From assembly GCA_963933975.1 (NCBI GenBank), contig CAWVWE010000001.1, positions 57,072-121,071 of the forward strand: a stretch of DNA of 64,000 nucleotides, in the 5' to 3' direction. Of the stretch, positions 8,881 through 17,259 are shown piece after piece; position 1 is the stretch's first letter, and each line of letters opens with the position of its first letter. Below the pieces are notes generated by a model, which saw nothing but the letters and a program-made list of their open reading frames with translations, had not been told where the DNA came from and made no database searches. This DNA is from UBA10364 sp905182675. Lineage in GTDB: Bacteria; Bacteroidota; Bacteroidia; Flavobacteriales; Schleiferiaceae. A program made the position numbers and the translations under genes.

Positions 8881-8932
8881 ATTATTATAACCCCCCATTT
8901 GTGATTATTTTCACAACACAAATCCCACAACA

Positions 8933-10207
8933 ATGAATGTATTGGTTTTAGGCTCCGGTGGCCGTGAGCATGCACTGTCTTATAAAATCACAAAGAGCTC
9001 CAAGTGTGACCATCTTTATATAGCTCCGGGCAACGCTGGTACCGACGGTTTAGGTACAAATGTACCGAACCTAGCTATCGAGGATCCAAAAGCGGTAGGT
9101 GCTTTTGTAAAGGCGAACCATATCCATATGGTTGTAGTTGGGCCAGAAGGTCCGTTAGTAGCGGGTATTCACGATGGATTGAAATCCGATAATGAATTAG
9201 CAGATCTTATTGTTGTGGGGCCTCGACAAGCAGCTGCAGAGCTTGAAGGATCAAAAGACTTTGCTAAGAAGTTTATGGTGCGACACAACATTCCAACAGC
9301 GCTCTACCAGACGTTTACTAAAGATACTTTAGAAAGTGGTCAAGCATTCCTCGAGACTTTAGACGCTCCATATGTTCTCAAGGCTGACGGTCTTGCTGCT
9401 GGAAAGGGAGTCTTAATCATTGAAGATTTAACGGAGGCTAAGCAAGAATTGAAAAACATGCTCGTGGACGCTAAATTTGGTGATGCATCATCTAGAGTGG
9501 TGGTCGAAGAGTTTTTAGCAGGTATAGAATTCAGTATTTTTGCACTCACTGATGGTGAGGGTGGATACGTTTTACTTCCTGAAGCAAAGGATTATAAGAG
9601 GATTGGAGAAGGAGATACAGGACTGAATACCGGTGGAATGGGAGCGATAAGCCCCGTACCATTTTTTGGAGACTCCTTGCGTGAAAAAACAATCAAAGAA
9701 ATAATAGAGCCCACCATTCAGGGACTGGTAAAGGATAATTTACCCTATCAAGGCTTTGTCTTTTTTGGATTAATCAATACGATAAAAGGCCCAAAGGTGA
9801 TTGAGTATAATGTGCGCTTGGGTGATCCTGAAACAGAAGTCGTGATTCCACGTTTGGAAACAGATCTCATGGATCTTTTTGTAGCCATGGGCAATGGCAC
9901 TCTTGATGAAATAGAGGTGAAGGTCAATCCAAAAACTGCCGTTACTGTAATGGCAGTGAGTGGCGGATACCCTGGGTCTTACGAAAAAGGAAAGGTCATC
10001 ACGGGACTTCGCGATTTTGAAAATACCACGGTATTTCATGCGGGTACTGCATCTGGGGAAGAAATCACCACAGCGGGAGGCCGTGTTATGGCATTTACTA
10101 GTTTTGGCGGAACCAAAGAGGAGGCCTTAGAGAAAAGTTACGCGGCATTAAATGAGGTGTGTTATGAGGGCATGAATTATCGCAAAGACATAGGATTCGA
10201 TATATAA
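8933..10207 (+). CDS. purD: Phosphoribosylamine-glycine ligase
   Basis: 424 residues, full length for GAR synthetase, the ATP-grasp enzyme of step two of purine synthesis. Seen: LGSGGREHAL at residue 6, GPEGPLVAGI near 68, the ATP-grasp core ADGLAAGKGVLI near 150, GGMGAISP, and EYNVRLGDPETEV near 295. A second ATG 4 bp inside the first is out of frame. A strong bidirectional terminator follows at 10255-10284. The downstream neighbourhood of a DUF6341-like and a DUF6427-like gene is the arrangement I remember from Flavobacteria. Confidence 0.97.
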   Translation: MNVLVLGSGGREHALSYKITKSSKCDHLYIAPGNAGTDGLGTNVPNLAIEDPKAVGAFVKANHIHMVVVGPEGPLVAGIHDGLKSDNELADLIVVGPRQAAAELEGSKDFAKKFMVRHNIPTALYQTFTKDTLESGQAFLETLDAPYVLKADGLAAGKGVLIIEDLTEAKQELKNMLVDAKFGDASSRVVVEEFLAGIEFSIFALTDGEGGYVLLPEAKDYKRIGEGDTGLNTGGMGAISPVPFFGDSLREKTIKEIIEPTIQGLVKDNLPYQGFVFFGLINTIKGPKVIEYNVRLGDPETEVVIPRLETDLMDLFVAMGNGTLDEIEVKVNPKTAVTVMAVSGGYPGSYEKGKVITGLRDFENTTVFHAGTASGEEITTAGGRVMAFTSFGGTKEEALEKSYAALNEVCYEGMNYRKDIGFDI

Positions 10208-10254
10208 AGGATGAATTGGCGAGCGAAGCGAGCCCGATATACTTCCGATAAAAC

Positions 10255-10284
10255 AAAAAGCCCCAGCGTGAGCTGGGGCTTTTT
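10255..10284. terminator. Bidirectional terminator between purD and the small opposing gene
   Basis: Perfect 13-bp stem AAAAAGCCCCAGC / GCTGGGGCTTTTT with loop GTGA. A and T runs flank both sides, so it can serve purD on the plus strand and the small minus-strand gene ending at 10303. Confidence 0.92.
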
Positions 10285-10302
10285 ATTAATGCGTAGTGGT
10301 AT

Positions 10303-10470
10303 TTATTTTTCGCCTTTGGCTTTGTGTTTTCTCATCTGTAAAACCCAGTATATTAGTCCGCTGGCTATTACCAACATGAAAACACGGTTTACTTGATCTC
10401 CAATAACTGGAAGTATTTTGAAACTAGCGGTGAAAATATCACCTAAGCCTTCAAAGAAATTTCTTAACAT
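10303..10470 (-). CDS. Small membrane protein, DUF6341-like
   Basis: 55 codons, start ATG at 10470, stop TAA at 10303. The protein begins MLRNFFEGLGDIF, has one hydrophobic helix near residues 29-45 (RVFMLVIASGLIYWVLQM) and ends in a basic tail (KHKAKGEK). The NFFEG start, single helix followed by YW and a short charged tail resemble DUF6341 proteins of Flavobacteria (about 75 residues; this one is shorter), which occur next to purD and DUF6427 genes, as here. It converges with purD on a shared terminator and diverges from the DUF6427-like gene. The frame stays open upstream of the ATG but has no other start codon. Function unknown. Confidence 0.6.
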   Translation of the reverse strand: MLRNFFEGLGDIFTASFKILPVIGDQVNRVFMLVIASGLIYWVLQMRKHKAKGEK

Positions 10471-10512
10471 AGCTAGAGCATTTAATGCTGCTAAAATAAT
10501 ACAGAAAACCCA

Positions 10513-11394
10513 ATGCTCCTTCGCTACTTCAGAAAGATTGATGCTTATTCCGGTTTACGCCTTTTCGCTTTGGTTTTGGTCTGTGGTATTGTGGTGGTCT
10601 TGACCTCTGGAGACAGCCGTCGAGATCATTTCTTGTTTTTGTTATTATTCTTCTTTTCGGGATTGTTGTGCTGGACGTTTTTCAAGGACAGGTGGGCGTT
10701 TAAAGGATCTCAGTTCAGGTTTTTAGTGGCGGTATTATTTGTGATTTTATGGTCTAGCGAATTTGTAAGCCATACGTTTTTGATGGCAGCGCTGATATTA
10801 GAGTCTAACTGGCAATTCACTGAAAATTTTCGACGAAGACGTAATCCTGTTTGGATTTTACACAGTGCCATGCTTTCTGCACTGACCATTATTTTTATTT
10901 CCCATGACGCATGGTTTATAGGTGTAGCCTCCTTTATAACGCTAGTAATAGTTGGAAAACCTCAGGTAATCCATGTTTTACAATGGATTTTTGGATTTGT
11001 ATTAGCGATCATCGTCCCGCTGATGTTATCTCGAAAGTTCTTTCCCGATTTTCAATATACAATGCCAGAGATGCAGGAAGTTCCTCTGGAATGGTGGATT
11101 GTTCCTGCGCTGGTCTTGCTACTCAGTTTAAATCAATTCATAACCTTCTACCGAAAGGCAGATAACCTGAATAAATCACGATCTCTTTTGGCTGTAATAT
11201 GGACGGTGTTAGGTGTTCTGTTTGCTTTCGTAGTTGGAGGTGAAGGTGGCTTTGTTTTGGTGCTCTTAGGTCTAAGCTATCAAGCGTCTTATGCGATGTA
11301 TTATTTTAAACGTAGGACCTGGGTAGAAATCGGGTTTCTCCTTTTGATGATTTATAGCGTGGCGTATTCCGTTAACTATATAGAGTTTTTGTAA
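10513..11394 (+). CDS. DUF6427-like polytopic membrane protein
   Basis: 293-residue inner-membrane protein with roughly eight to nine hydrophobic segments spread along its length and few charged loops. The start MLLRYFRKIDAYSGLRL, overall length, and place between purD and a GT9 glycosyltransferase fit the DUF6427 family of Flavobacteria, which has no known function. Its stop overlaps the glycosyltransferase start in TAATG, so the two are probably coupled and may act together in building a surface glycan. The assignment is from memory of the gene order and general character, not from a diagnostic motif. Confidence 0.6.
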   Translation: MLLRYFRKIDAYSGLRLFALVLVCGIVVVLTSGDSRRDHFLFLLLFFFSGLLCWTFFKDRWAFKGSQFRFLVAVLFVILWSSEFVSHTFLMAALILESNWQFTENFRRRRNPVWILHSAMLSALTIIFISHDAWFIGVASFITLVIVGKPQVIHVLQWIFGFVLAIIVPLMLSRKFFPDFQYTMPEMQEVPLEWWIVPALVLLLSLNQFITFYRKADNLNKSRSLLAVIWTVLGVLFAFVVGGEGGFVLVLLGLSYQASYAMYYFKRRTWVEIGFLLLMIYSVAYSVNYIEFL

Positions 11395-12353
11395 TGGGTC
11401 GACGTCTTTTAATTATTCGGTTTTCTGCCATTGGTGATTTATTGCTTACAGCTCCTGTCTTACAGTGTCTGGCATCTTGTGGACATGATTTAACTTTAGT
11501 AGTGAAGAGGAGTCACAAGAGTGCTGCTGAGGTACTTCCTGGTGTGGATGAGCAGCTGATTTGGGAAGACGCTCAGGCAGGACTCATTGAACATGGTAAA
11601 GGGCGTTATGATGCAGTAATTGATTTACAGGGAACGTACCAGTCTAAACAGTTCACAAGAAAACTGGGCCTTCCGGTTTCTACTTTTCACAAGCCTTATC
11701 TCAAACGATGGTTATTACTCATAACGAAGTCACCATCCTTTAAAATTTCGCCCGTGGTGGAGCGTTATGCTCACGCAGCGTCGCCTTGGATGGAGGGTCG
11801 ATCACTTCCTACAAAGTTGTCCTTTAAGTTAGCTGAAAATGGAAGTATTAAGAATGCATTGGTCTTTGTGATTGGAGGGACTCAAGTAGGGAAACGCCTG
11901 TCCTTAATTCAATGGCAGGAGCTCATTTCAAATATTGCATTTGATGGAAACCCTATGGTATTGTTAGGGGGGCCGGGTGACCAGAAATTGGCCCATGAAC
12001 TTTGTGCCCAGTTTGACCATTTAATAGACGCAACCTCGTATTCAATTGCCTCAGGATTGTCCTTGATCAAGAATGCCGCCTTAGTTGTGAGCGGTGACAC
12101 GGGGTTTATGCATGCGGCATCATTACTAGACACACCATTGGTGAGTTTTTGGGGAGCTACCCATCCAAACTTGGGGTTTGCTCCATGGCCAGTGAGATCC
12201 TCGCAAAAAGAAGTAATGAGCAAAAGTATATGGACCCCCATGAGTAAGCATGGGAAAAAATTGATTTTTCTACCAAACCCGATGAATAAATTACCCGTTA
12301 GCGAAGTCTTGACTGCTATTGAGCAGATGCTTCAGGATAGAACAACGCCTTAA
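11394..12353 (+). CDS. GT9 (heptosyltransferase-like) glycosyltransferase
   Basis: 319 residues with the two Rossmann-like halves of GT-B enzymes. It opens with RRLLIIRFSAIGDLLLTAPVLQCL, the acceptor-side start of the ADP-heptose:LPS heptosyltransferase family, and near residue 230 has SGDTGFMHAASLLDTPLVSF followed by WGATHPNLGFAPW, the donor-binding block. Family members add heptose or other sugars to the lipopolysaccharide core at the inner membrane. Donor and acceptor here are unknown. Its last 38 bp overlap the end of the opposing thioesterase gene. Confidence 0.88.
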   Translation: MGRRLLIIRFSAIGDLLLTAPVLQCLASCGHDLTLVVKRSHKSAAEVLPGVDEQLIWEDAQAGLIEHGKGRYDAVIDLQGTYQSKQFTRKLGLPVSTFHKPYLKRWLLLITKSPSFKISPVVERYAHAASPWMEGRSLPTKLSFKLAENGSIKNALVFVIGGTQVGKRLSLIQWQELISNIAFDGNPMVLLGGPGDQKLAHELCAQFDHLIDATSYSIASGLSLIKNAALVVSGDTGFMHAASLLDTPLVSFWGATHPNLGFAPWPVRSSQKEVMSKSIWTPMSKHGKKLIFLPNPMNKLPVSEVLTAIEQMLQDRTTP

Positions 12354-12849
12354 GCTCAGAGGCGTCTTCAGGCGCCATTTTTCCAGCAATGATCAAGGCA
12401 AGTTGTCTTCTGCGTAAAGCAGCAGCGTAGCGTTCCTTTTCTAATTCAGTTTCAGGTGTTACAGGAGGAACATTTATCGGATTCCCCAACTGATCCACCG
12501 CAACAAACGTGAAAATCCCTTCATTTGCCTTTATGCGCGCTCCATTGGGTCTTTGTTCTTCAAGAAACACATCGGCAATAATCTCCATGGAGGAGCTGAA
12601 AGCGCGTGAAACTTTCGCCTCAATAGTCACGATTGCTCCGTGCGGAATGGCATTCTTGAACGTTACATTATTAATGGTTGAAGTAACCACCTGGCGCTTA
12701 CAATGTCTGTGTGCAGAAATGGCGCAGCAGCGGTCCATCCAGCTCAATAATTGGCCACCAAACAGATTATTCATCTGGTTAGTATCATTAGGCATGACTA
12801 TTTGAGTCATGACTGTCAAGCTGTCGTTTGAGGTCTTTTGAGTGCTCAT
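12316..12849 (-). CDS. Hotdog-fold acyl-CoA thioesterase
   Basis: 177-residue single-domain hotdog thioesterase of the YciA/BFIT-like group that hydrolyses acyl-CoA in the cytoplasm. The signature MNNLFGGQLLSWMDRCCAISAHRHC (Asn...GG...Asp) is at about residues 26-50, and STINNVTFKNAIPHGAIVTI follows. The C-terminal 35 residues form a charged, probably helical tail. A -7 element TACCTTTG (12873-12880) lies 23 bp upstream of the ATG. The gene converges with and overlaps the GT9 gene by 38 bp. Confidence 0.88.
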   Translation of the reverse strand: MSTQKTSNDSLTVMTQIVMPNDTNQMNNLFGGQLLSWMDRCCAISAHRHCKRQVVTSTINNVTFKNAIPHGAIVTIEAKVSRAFSSSMEIIADVFLEEQRPNGARIKANEGIFTFVAVDQLGNPINVPPVTPETELEKERYAAALRRRQLALIIAGKMAPEDASELKALFYPEASAQ

Positions 12850-12872
12850 GAAGTAGTATAAAAGAATTGCTA

Positions 12873-12880
12873 CAAAGGTA
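12873..12880 (-). promoter_or_regulatory. -7 element TACCTTTG for the thioesterase gene
   Basis: Minus-strand TACCTTTG is a full TAnnTTTG match placed 23 bp before the ATG at 12849. No well-spaced TTG is seen upstream. Confidence 0.45.
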
Positions 12881-12891
12881 GCTAAGCCAAT

Positions 12892-13842
12892 TTAATAGGC
12901 GCAGATCCAAGCGTGAGAATTAATATTAGCTTTAACCTTGCTCAAGGCAATTTTTGCGTCATCACGTGAAGCGAAGGAACCAACACCAACCTTCATTAAA
13001 GAGCCCTCCAATATAGTAACAAGATGTCCTTGAGATCTCAACTCATTTGCGAGATCGCTTGCGTTCTTACTTACCTTAAATGATCCTACAATAATAGAGT
13101 ACCCTTTGTCTAATCTAGGAGCAGTAACGACTACTTCTGGAGTGATAGTGCGTTCTGAAGATGTTATTATAGGAGTTTCTTTGGCGTGATTTTCAACGTC
13201 AATCAAGGGAACAGTAACTTCAAATTCAGTCTCAGCAGGTGAGGTAATCCAACCTGCCATTTGAGTAGACCATGTACTCTGAAAGATCCCTAAACCAAAC
13301 AAAAGAGAGACTGCAGCAGCGACTGATGCTTTTTGCCAATTTCTTAATCCTTGTTCCCGTTGTTCACTCACCATTTTCAGACTCGCAACAACTTTCGATT
13401 GAAGTGCGCTAGGTTCGCTGATGGAATGTAGCATTATAGGAGTCAGTCCAAAACTATGCGCATCTAAGCTATTTACATTTGATTGGAAAGAGCCGTTTGG
13501 TCTAAAAGACCCTATACCTTCTAGCATCAGAACAGTTCCATTGTCTAGGGACAATTGCCACTGTTGTACTTTTCTGCGGATCCATTGCTCTGCAACCTCC
13601 ATGGTACACCCCATATCTCTCATTACTAGTGAGACTAGGCTGTTTTCCATACTTGAGATGGATGGGTTAAAGGCGATATACTTTCCTTTTGGAAAAGCGG
13701 TGCCTGTAACGCTATCCCAACGTGAAATTTGCGCTTTGAGGTACCAAGATCCCCAGCCAGGAAGGTGAACCCTTCCGGTTTCTGTCAGACGCTGTAAGAT
13801 GAGTTTCTCGACTTTCATTGTATATACAAAAATGCGAAACAT
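12892..13842 (-). CDS. HU-like (CCDC81-type) and SPOR domain protein
   Basis: Up to 316 residues. The first 110 residues resemble the Bacteroidota HU/CCDC81-type domain (PGWGSWYLKA, ISFNPSI-like region and a second strand-rich part). One hydrophobic segment follows near residues 195-215 (SVAAAVSLLFGLGIF). The last 70 residues are a SPOR domain (GYSIIVGSFKVSKNASDLAN ... GVGSFASRDDAK), which binds denuded peptidoglycan strands at division septa. The layout suggests a cytoplasmic HU-like domain, a membrane helix and a periplasmic SPOR domain. Two starts are possible, ATG at 13842 and ATG at 13818 (MKVEKLILQRL); the second fits the domain better. Role inferred: linking chromosome or cytoplasm to the division site. 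Confidence 0.75.
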   Translation of the reverse strand: MFRIFVYTMKVEKLILQRLTETGRVHLPGWGSWYLKAQISRWDSVTGTAFPKGKYIAFNPSISSMENSLVSLVMRDMGCTMEVAEQWIRRKVQQWQLSLDNGTVLMLEGIGSFRPNGSFQSNVNSLDAHSFGLTPIMLHSISEPSALQSKVVASLKMVSEQREQGLRNWQKASVAAAVSLLFGLGIFQSTWSTQMAGWITSPAETEFEVTVPLIDVENHAKETPIITSSERTITPEVVVTAPRLDKGYSIIVGSFKVSKNASDLANELRSQGHLVTILEGSLMKVGVGSFASRDDAKIALSKVKANINSHAWICAY

Positions 13843-13911
13843 GTGGGTAACTTCATTTTATTACTTGGTCCAATTGGGTTAAATTTTATAACAATCTGTT
13901 AATAACTCAAT

Positions 13912-14979
13912 ATGAATTACTTACTCGCACTTCATTTTCTAAAAAGCCTTACAAATCGGCAAAAAAAGACGCTGTTTTACAGTGAGGAGTGGAAACGTCA
14001 TGGACCTGAATTTGCGATTTCAGCAGTTTTAAAGAAAATGATTGATGGCACCTCGAATTGGGATAACGCTTTATTGTGCATGAATGAAGAACTGGTCATC
14101 ATACAGAACGAGGGGATTACCTTACTGACTTTTGACATGCAGGAGTTTCCAGAATTATTAAGACAAATTCCCGATCCTCCTATGGCCTTGTTTGGAAGGG
14201 GAACTTGGGACAATAGGAAGGTCCCCCTAGCTATTGTGGGAACGAGAAAACCATCCTCATACGGGTTGCACCACACCAAAATGATTGTGCGTGACCTTAG
14301 TAAGTATCCGGTCAATATCTTAAGTGGGTTAGCCTTTGGTATTGATGCTTGTGCACACGAGGCTTCATTAGATTGTGGAGCAACGACCCATGCATTTGTA
14401 GCTGGAGGTCTTCACAAGCTTAGTCCTAAACGCAATGAAAAACTGGCAATTTCCATGGTGAACAATGGAGGGGGCTTTTTTACAGAACAATCGTTTTATA
14501 AAGAGAGTCTAAGAAATTTCTTTCCTGTTCGAAACCGTTTAATAGCTGGGGCAGCGCTCTCGACCTTAGTGATAGAGGCAGCAGCCAAAAGCGGTGCATT
14601 GATCACTGCAAACCAAGCTTTTACATATAACCGAGAGGTTTATGCGCTCCCTGGAGCTCTTTTTCAGCCTAATAGTTTGGGTCCGAATTTACTTATTGAG
14701 CAGCTTATTGCGCGTCCGGTGGTTCAGTTAGAATCATTTCCTTCAACATTTTACCCTCTTTGGATTGAAAATACGCAAAAGATAGATCTCTCAACGTCTA
14801 TTGAAGGTCGCTTAATTCGAGAGTTTCCTCATGGAAGAATAGTCGATTCCTCCTATTTAAAAACGAAGCTTAATTCATCTAATACTCAGATTTTCAAAGG
14901 ATTAAAAATACTTGTGGACTTGGGTTTGTTAGACAGAGTTGGGCCGCATAGGTACTGCAGGAAAACTGTAAGCAACTAG
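13912..14979 (+). CDS. dprA: DNA processing protein DprA
   Basis: 355 residues. DprA loads RecA on incoming single-stranded DNA during natural transformation. Seen: IVGTRKPSSYG near residue 105, LSGLAFGIDACAHEASLD near 139, NRLIAGAALSTLVIEAAAKS near 210-230 and the LPGALFQPNSLGPNLLI block, all of the Rossmann-like DprA core, then a C-terminal winged-helix-like segment. Length is usual for the family. The gene is alone, between the divergent HU/SPOR gene and gdhA. No comEA or other competence genes are in the window. Confidence 0.95.
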   Translation: MNYLLALHFLKSLTNRQKKTLFYSEEWKRHGPEFAISAVLKKMIDGTSNWDNALLCMNEELVIIQNEGITLLTFDMQEFPELLRQIPDPPMALFGRGTWDNRKVPLAIVGTRKPSSYGLHHTKMIVRDLSKYPVNILSGLAFGIDACAHEASLDCGATTHAFVAGGLHKLSPKRNEKLAISMVNNGGGFFTEQSFYKESLRNFFPVRNRLIAGAALSTLVIEAAAKSGALITANQAFTYNREVYALPGALFQPNSLGPNLLIEQLIARPVVQLESFPSTFYPLWIENTQKIDLSTSIEGRLIREFPHGRIVDSSYLKTKLNSSNTQIFKGLKILVDLGLLDRVGPHRYCRKTVSN

Positions 14980-15002
14980 CGTGTAGAGGTGACTATTTAT
15001 TC

Positions 15003-15010
15003 TACATTTG
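15003..15010 (+). promoter_or_regulatory. -7 element TACATTTG for gdhA
   Basis: TACATTTG fits TAnnTTTG and lies 31 bp before the gdhA ATG. No TTG is found at the usual spacing, so only half of the promoter is supported. Confidence 0.4.
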
Positions 15011-15041
15011 TCTTGTAAACCTATCAATAGAAACTGACATT

Positions 15042-16394
15042 ATGTCCATTAAGTACCAAGCGCAAATCGACGCGTTTATCACGAAAGTCGAGGCGGCAAA
15101 CCCAAACGAGCCTGAATTTAAGCAGGCGGTACAAGAAGTGGCGGAATCTGTGATTCCGTTCATTGAAAACAATCCTAAATATCAAGGCAAGAGCTTACTA
15201 GAGCGCATTGTTGAGCCCGAGAGAACCATCATGTTCAGAATACCATGGACAGATGACAAAGGCAATATACATGTGAACAAAGGCTATCGTGTTGAATTCA
15301 ACAGTGCGATTGGCCCTTACAAAGGAGGCCTTCGTTTTCACCCGACTGTGAATCTCAGTGTTTTGAAGTTTTTAGGATTTGAACAGATCTTTAAAAACTC
15401 CCTCACGACGCTTCCATTAGGAGGCGGTAAGGGCGGCGCTAATTTTGATCCCAAAGGAAAGTCAGATGCCGAGGTAATGCGTTTCTGTCAAAGCTTTATG
15501 ACAGAGCTTTCTCGTCACATCGGTCCTAATACAGATGTTCCTGCTGGGGATATTGGTGTAGGTGGCCGTGAGATTGGATATATGTTTGGTCAATACAAGA
15601 GAATTCGCAATGAGTTTACTGGTGTGCTAACAGGAAAGAGTTTGAGCTGGGGCGGTTCTTTGATTCGCCCGGAAGCAACGGGCTATGGAACAGTGTATTT
15701 TGCACAAGAAATGTTAGCTGTGAAGGGTGAGATTTTCAAAGGCAAGCGTGTCGTTGTTTCTGGATCAGGAAATGTTGCGCAGTACGCGGCAGAGAAATGC
15801 ATAGAATTAGGCGCTAAAGTGATTACACTGTCCGATTCGTCGGGTCATATTGTTTGTAACGATGGTCTGAATGCTGAGCAGTTGGCTTTTGTCATGGAGC
15901 TTAAAAATGTTCGTCGTGGTCGTATACACGAAGCGGCAGATAACTTTGATAATATATCGTTTGTAGCAGGTACTCCCTGGAATGTTTCCTGTGATGTAGC
16001 GCTCCCTTGTGCTACTCAAAACGAATTAAATGGAGACGATGCGAAACTTCTTATAAGCAATGGCCTGGTGGCATTGGGTGAAGGAGCGAATATGCCATGT
16101 ACTCCAGAGGCAGTTGAAGCTTTCCAATCCAGCGGTGTCCTTTTCTCTCCAGGAAAAGCGTCGAATGCAGGTGGTGTGGCTACTTCTGGTTTGGAGATGA
16201 GTCAGAATAGTCTTCGAATGAGTTGGACTCGTGAGGAGGTTGATGGTCATCTTCATAAGATAATGAAAGACATACATGCATCATGTGTGAAGTATGGTAT
16301 GCAAGAAGACGGAAACGTTGATTACGTGAGTGGTGCAAATGTCGCCGGCTTTGTAAAAGTAGCCGATGCAATGTTGGATCAAGGAATCGTTTAA
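15042..16394 (+). CDS. gdhA: Glutamate dehydrogenase (NADP type)
   Basis: 450 residues, the length of hexameric small-type GDH. It interconverts 2-oxoglutarate plus ammonia and glutamate. Visible: KGGLRFHPTVN with substrate-binding Lys near residue 92, PLGGGKGGANFDPKGKSD near 125 with the catalytic Lys, PAGDIGVGGREIGYM, and the nucleotide-binding GSGNVAQYAAEK near 243. The length and the sequence around the cofactor site favour NADP(H) and ammonia assimilation. It is monocistronic, with a -7 element upstream and a strong terminator directly after. Confidence 0.96.
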   Translation: MSIKYQAQIDAFITKVEAANPNEPEFKQAVQEVAESVIPFIENNPKYQGKSLLERIVEPERTIMFRIPWTDDKGNIHVNKGYRVEFNSAIGPYKGGLRFHPTVNLSVLKFLGFEQIFKNSLTTLPLGGGKGGANFDPKGKSDAEVMRFCQSFMTELSRHIGPNTDVPAGDIGVGGREIGYMFGQYKRIRNEFTGVLTGKSLSWGGSLIRPEATGYGTVYFAQEMLAVKGEIFKGKRVVVSGSGNVAQYAAEKCIELGAKVITLSDSSGHIVCNDGLNAEQLAFVMELKNVRRGRIHEAADNFDNISFVAGTPWNVSCDVALPCATQNELNGDDAKLLISNGLVALGEGANMPCTPEAVEAFQSSGVLFSPGKASNAGGVATSGLEMSQNSLRMSWTREEVDGHLHKIMKDIHASCVKYGMQEDGNVDYVSGANVAGFVKVADAMLDQGIV

Positions 16395-16412
16395 CATCTG
16401 TTTCAATATCAT

Positions 16413-16442
16413 AAAAAAGGCGCCTCAAAGGGCGCCTTTTTT
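16413..16442. terminator. Bidirectional terminator between gdhA and the hydrolase gene
   Basis: 12-bp stem AAAAAAGGCGCC / GGCGCCTTTTTT with loop TCAAAG. It ends gdhA on the plus strand, and its other arm touches the stop codon of the minus-strand hydrolase gene (16441). Confidence 0.92.
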
Positions 16443-17259
16443 ATGGTAATAATGTTTGCCACCATTCTGCTATAGCCATTCCGCATCTTTTTGAATCGGA
16501 AATATGGCCCATATGACCGTGATCACTGAGGTATCTGAATCCAACACTTTCTGCATTCCACCAGCCTTGAACCCCTTGAAAAGGAATGACGGTGTCTTTT
16601 TCCCCCGCGAATACGGCAATGCGACTAGGCACAAGTTGTGAGGGAGGATCATACAACACACTGGTTCTGTCGGGGCGAGACCTCATTCCCATTAAGGAAG
16701 CTAGTATGCCCTGGGTCTCGAGCGTTAAGCTCTCCTGAATTTGAGAAGAGATTTCATCCTTATAGGAGTTTCTAGTGTCAAGGTCAAAAAGCTGGGGAAT
16801 CGCCGCGCGTATAAAGGCATTTTTGTTCTTCTTAACTAATTCAGCCGCACGAAATCGCATTTCAACTCGCTCAGGTGAATCTGCTTCTGGTGTTGAAAAA
16901 AACAACCCTAATCCCGTTAAGTAAGTGGGATACAAATGAGTAAAAGCCAAAGCAGCGTAACCACCCATACTATGACCAAGTAAAACACATTTTGTTACAT
17001 CTAAATGATCTAAAACAGCTCGAACACATCCGGCCATAAAATCCATGGTGTGCTCATACCCAAAACTGGGTGTTTTTCCATGTCCGGGTAGGTCAATCAT
17101 GAGGATCGACCCTATATGTTCCAGGTTTGGGGTAAGTTCCTTCCACATGCGTGAATCTTCCAGGAACCCATGCAATAAAACAAGAGTTCCGTGATTTCCC
17201 TTAGGATGGTCACGGAACTCATAATTTATATAGGATTGATGGTATTCTAGTAAAGGCAT
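16441..17259 (-). CDS. Alpha/beta-hydrolase
   Basis: 272-residue cytoplasmic alpha/beta-hydrolase fold protein. Seen: oxyanion-hole region LVLLHGFLEDSRMW near residue 28, nucleophile elbow GHSMGGYAA near 95 and the His region HGHMGHISD near 252. These are the standard catalytic Ser and His. Sequence alone does not tell the substrate (ester, lactone or MenH-type). Its ATG overlaps the stop of the upstream Xaa-Pro aminopeptidase by one base (TAATG), which suggests cotranscription. Confidence 0.88.
   Translation of the reverse strand: MPLLEYHQSYINYEFRDHPKGNHGTLVLLHGFLEDSRMWKELTPNLEHIGSILMIDLPGHGKTPSFGYEHTMDFMAGCVRAVLDHLDVTKCVLLGHSMGGYAALAFTHLYPTYLTGLGLFFSTPEADSPERVEMRFRAAELVKKNKNAFIRAAIPQLFDLDTRNSYKDEISSQIQESLTLETQGILASLMGMRSRPDRTSVLYDPPSQLVPSRIAVFAGEKDTVIPFQGVQGWWNAESVGFRYLSDHGHMGHISDSKRCGMAIAEWWQTLLP

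Noticed and set aside
10217..10235. GCGAGCGAAGCGAGC after purD
   Set aside because: It is a short direct repeat, not an inverted one, and lies before the true terminator.
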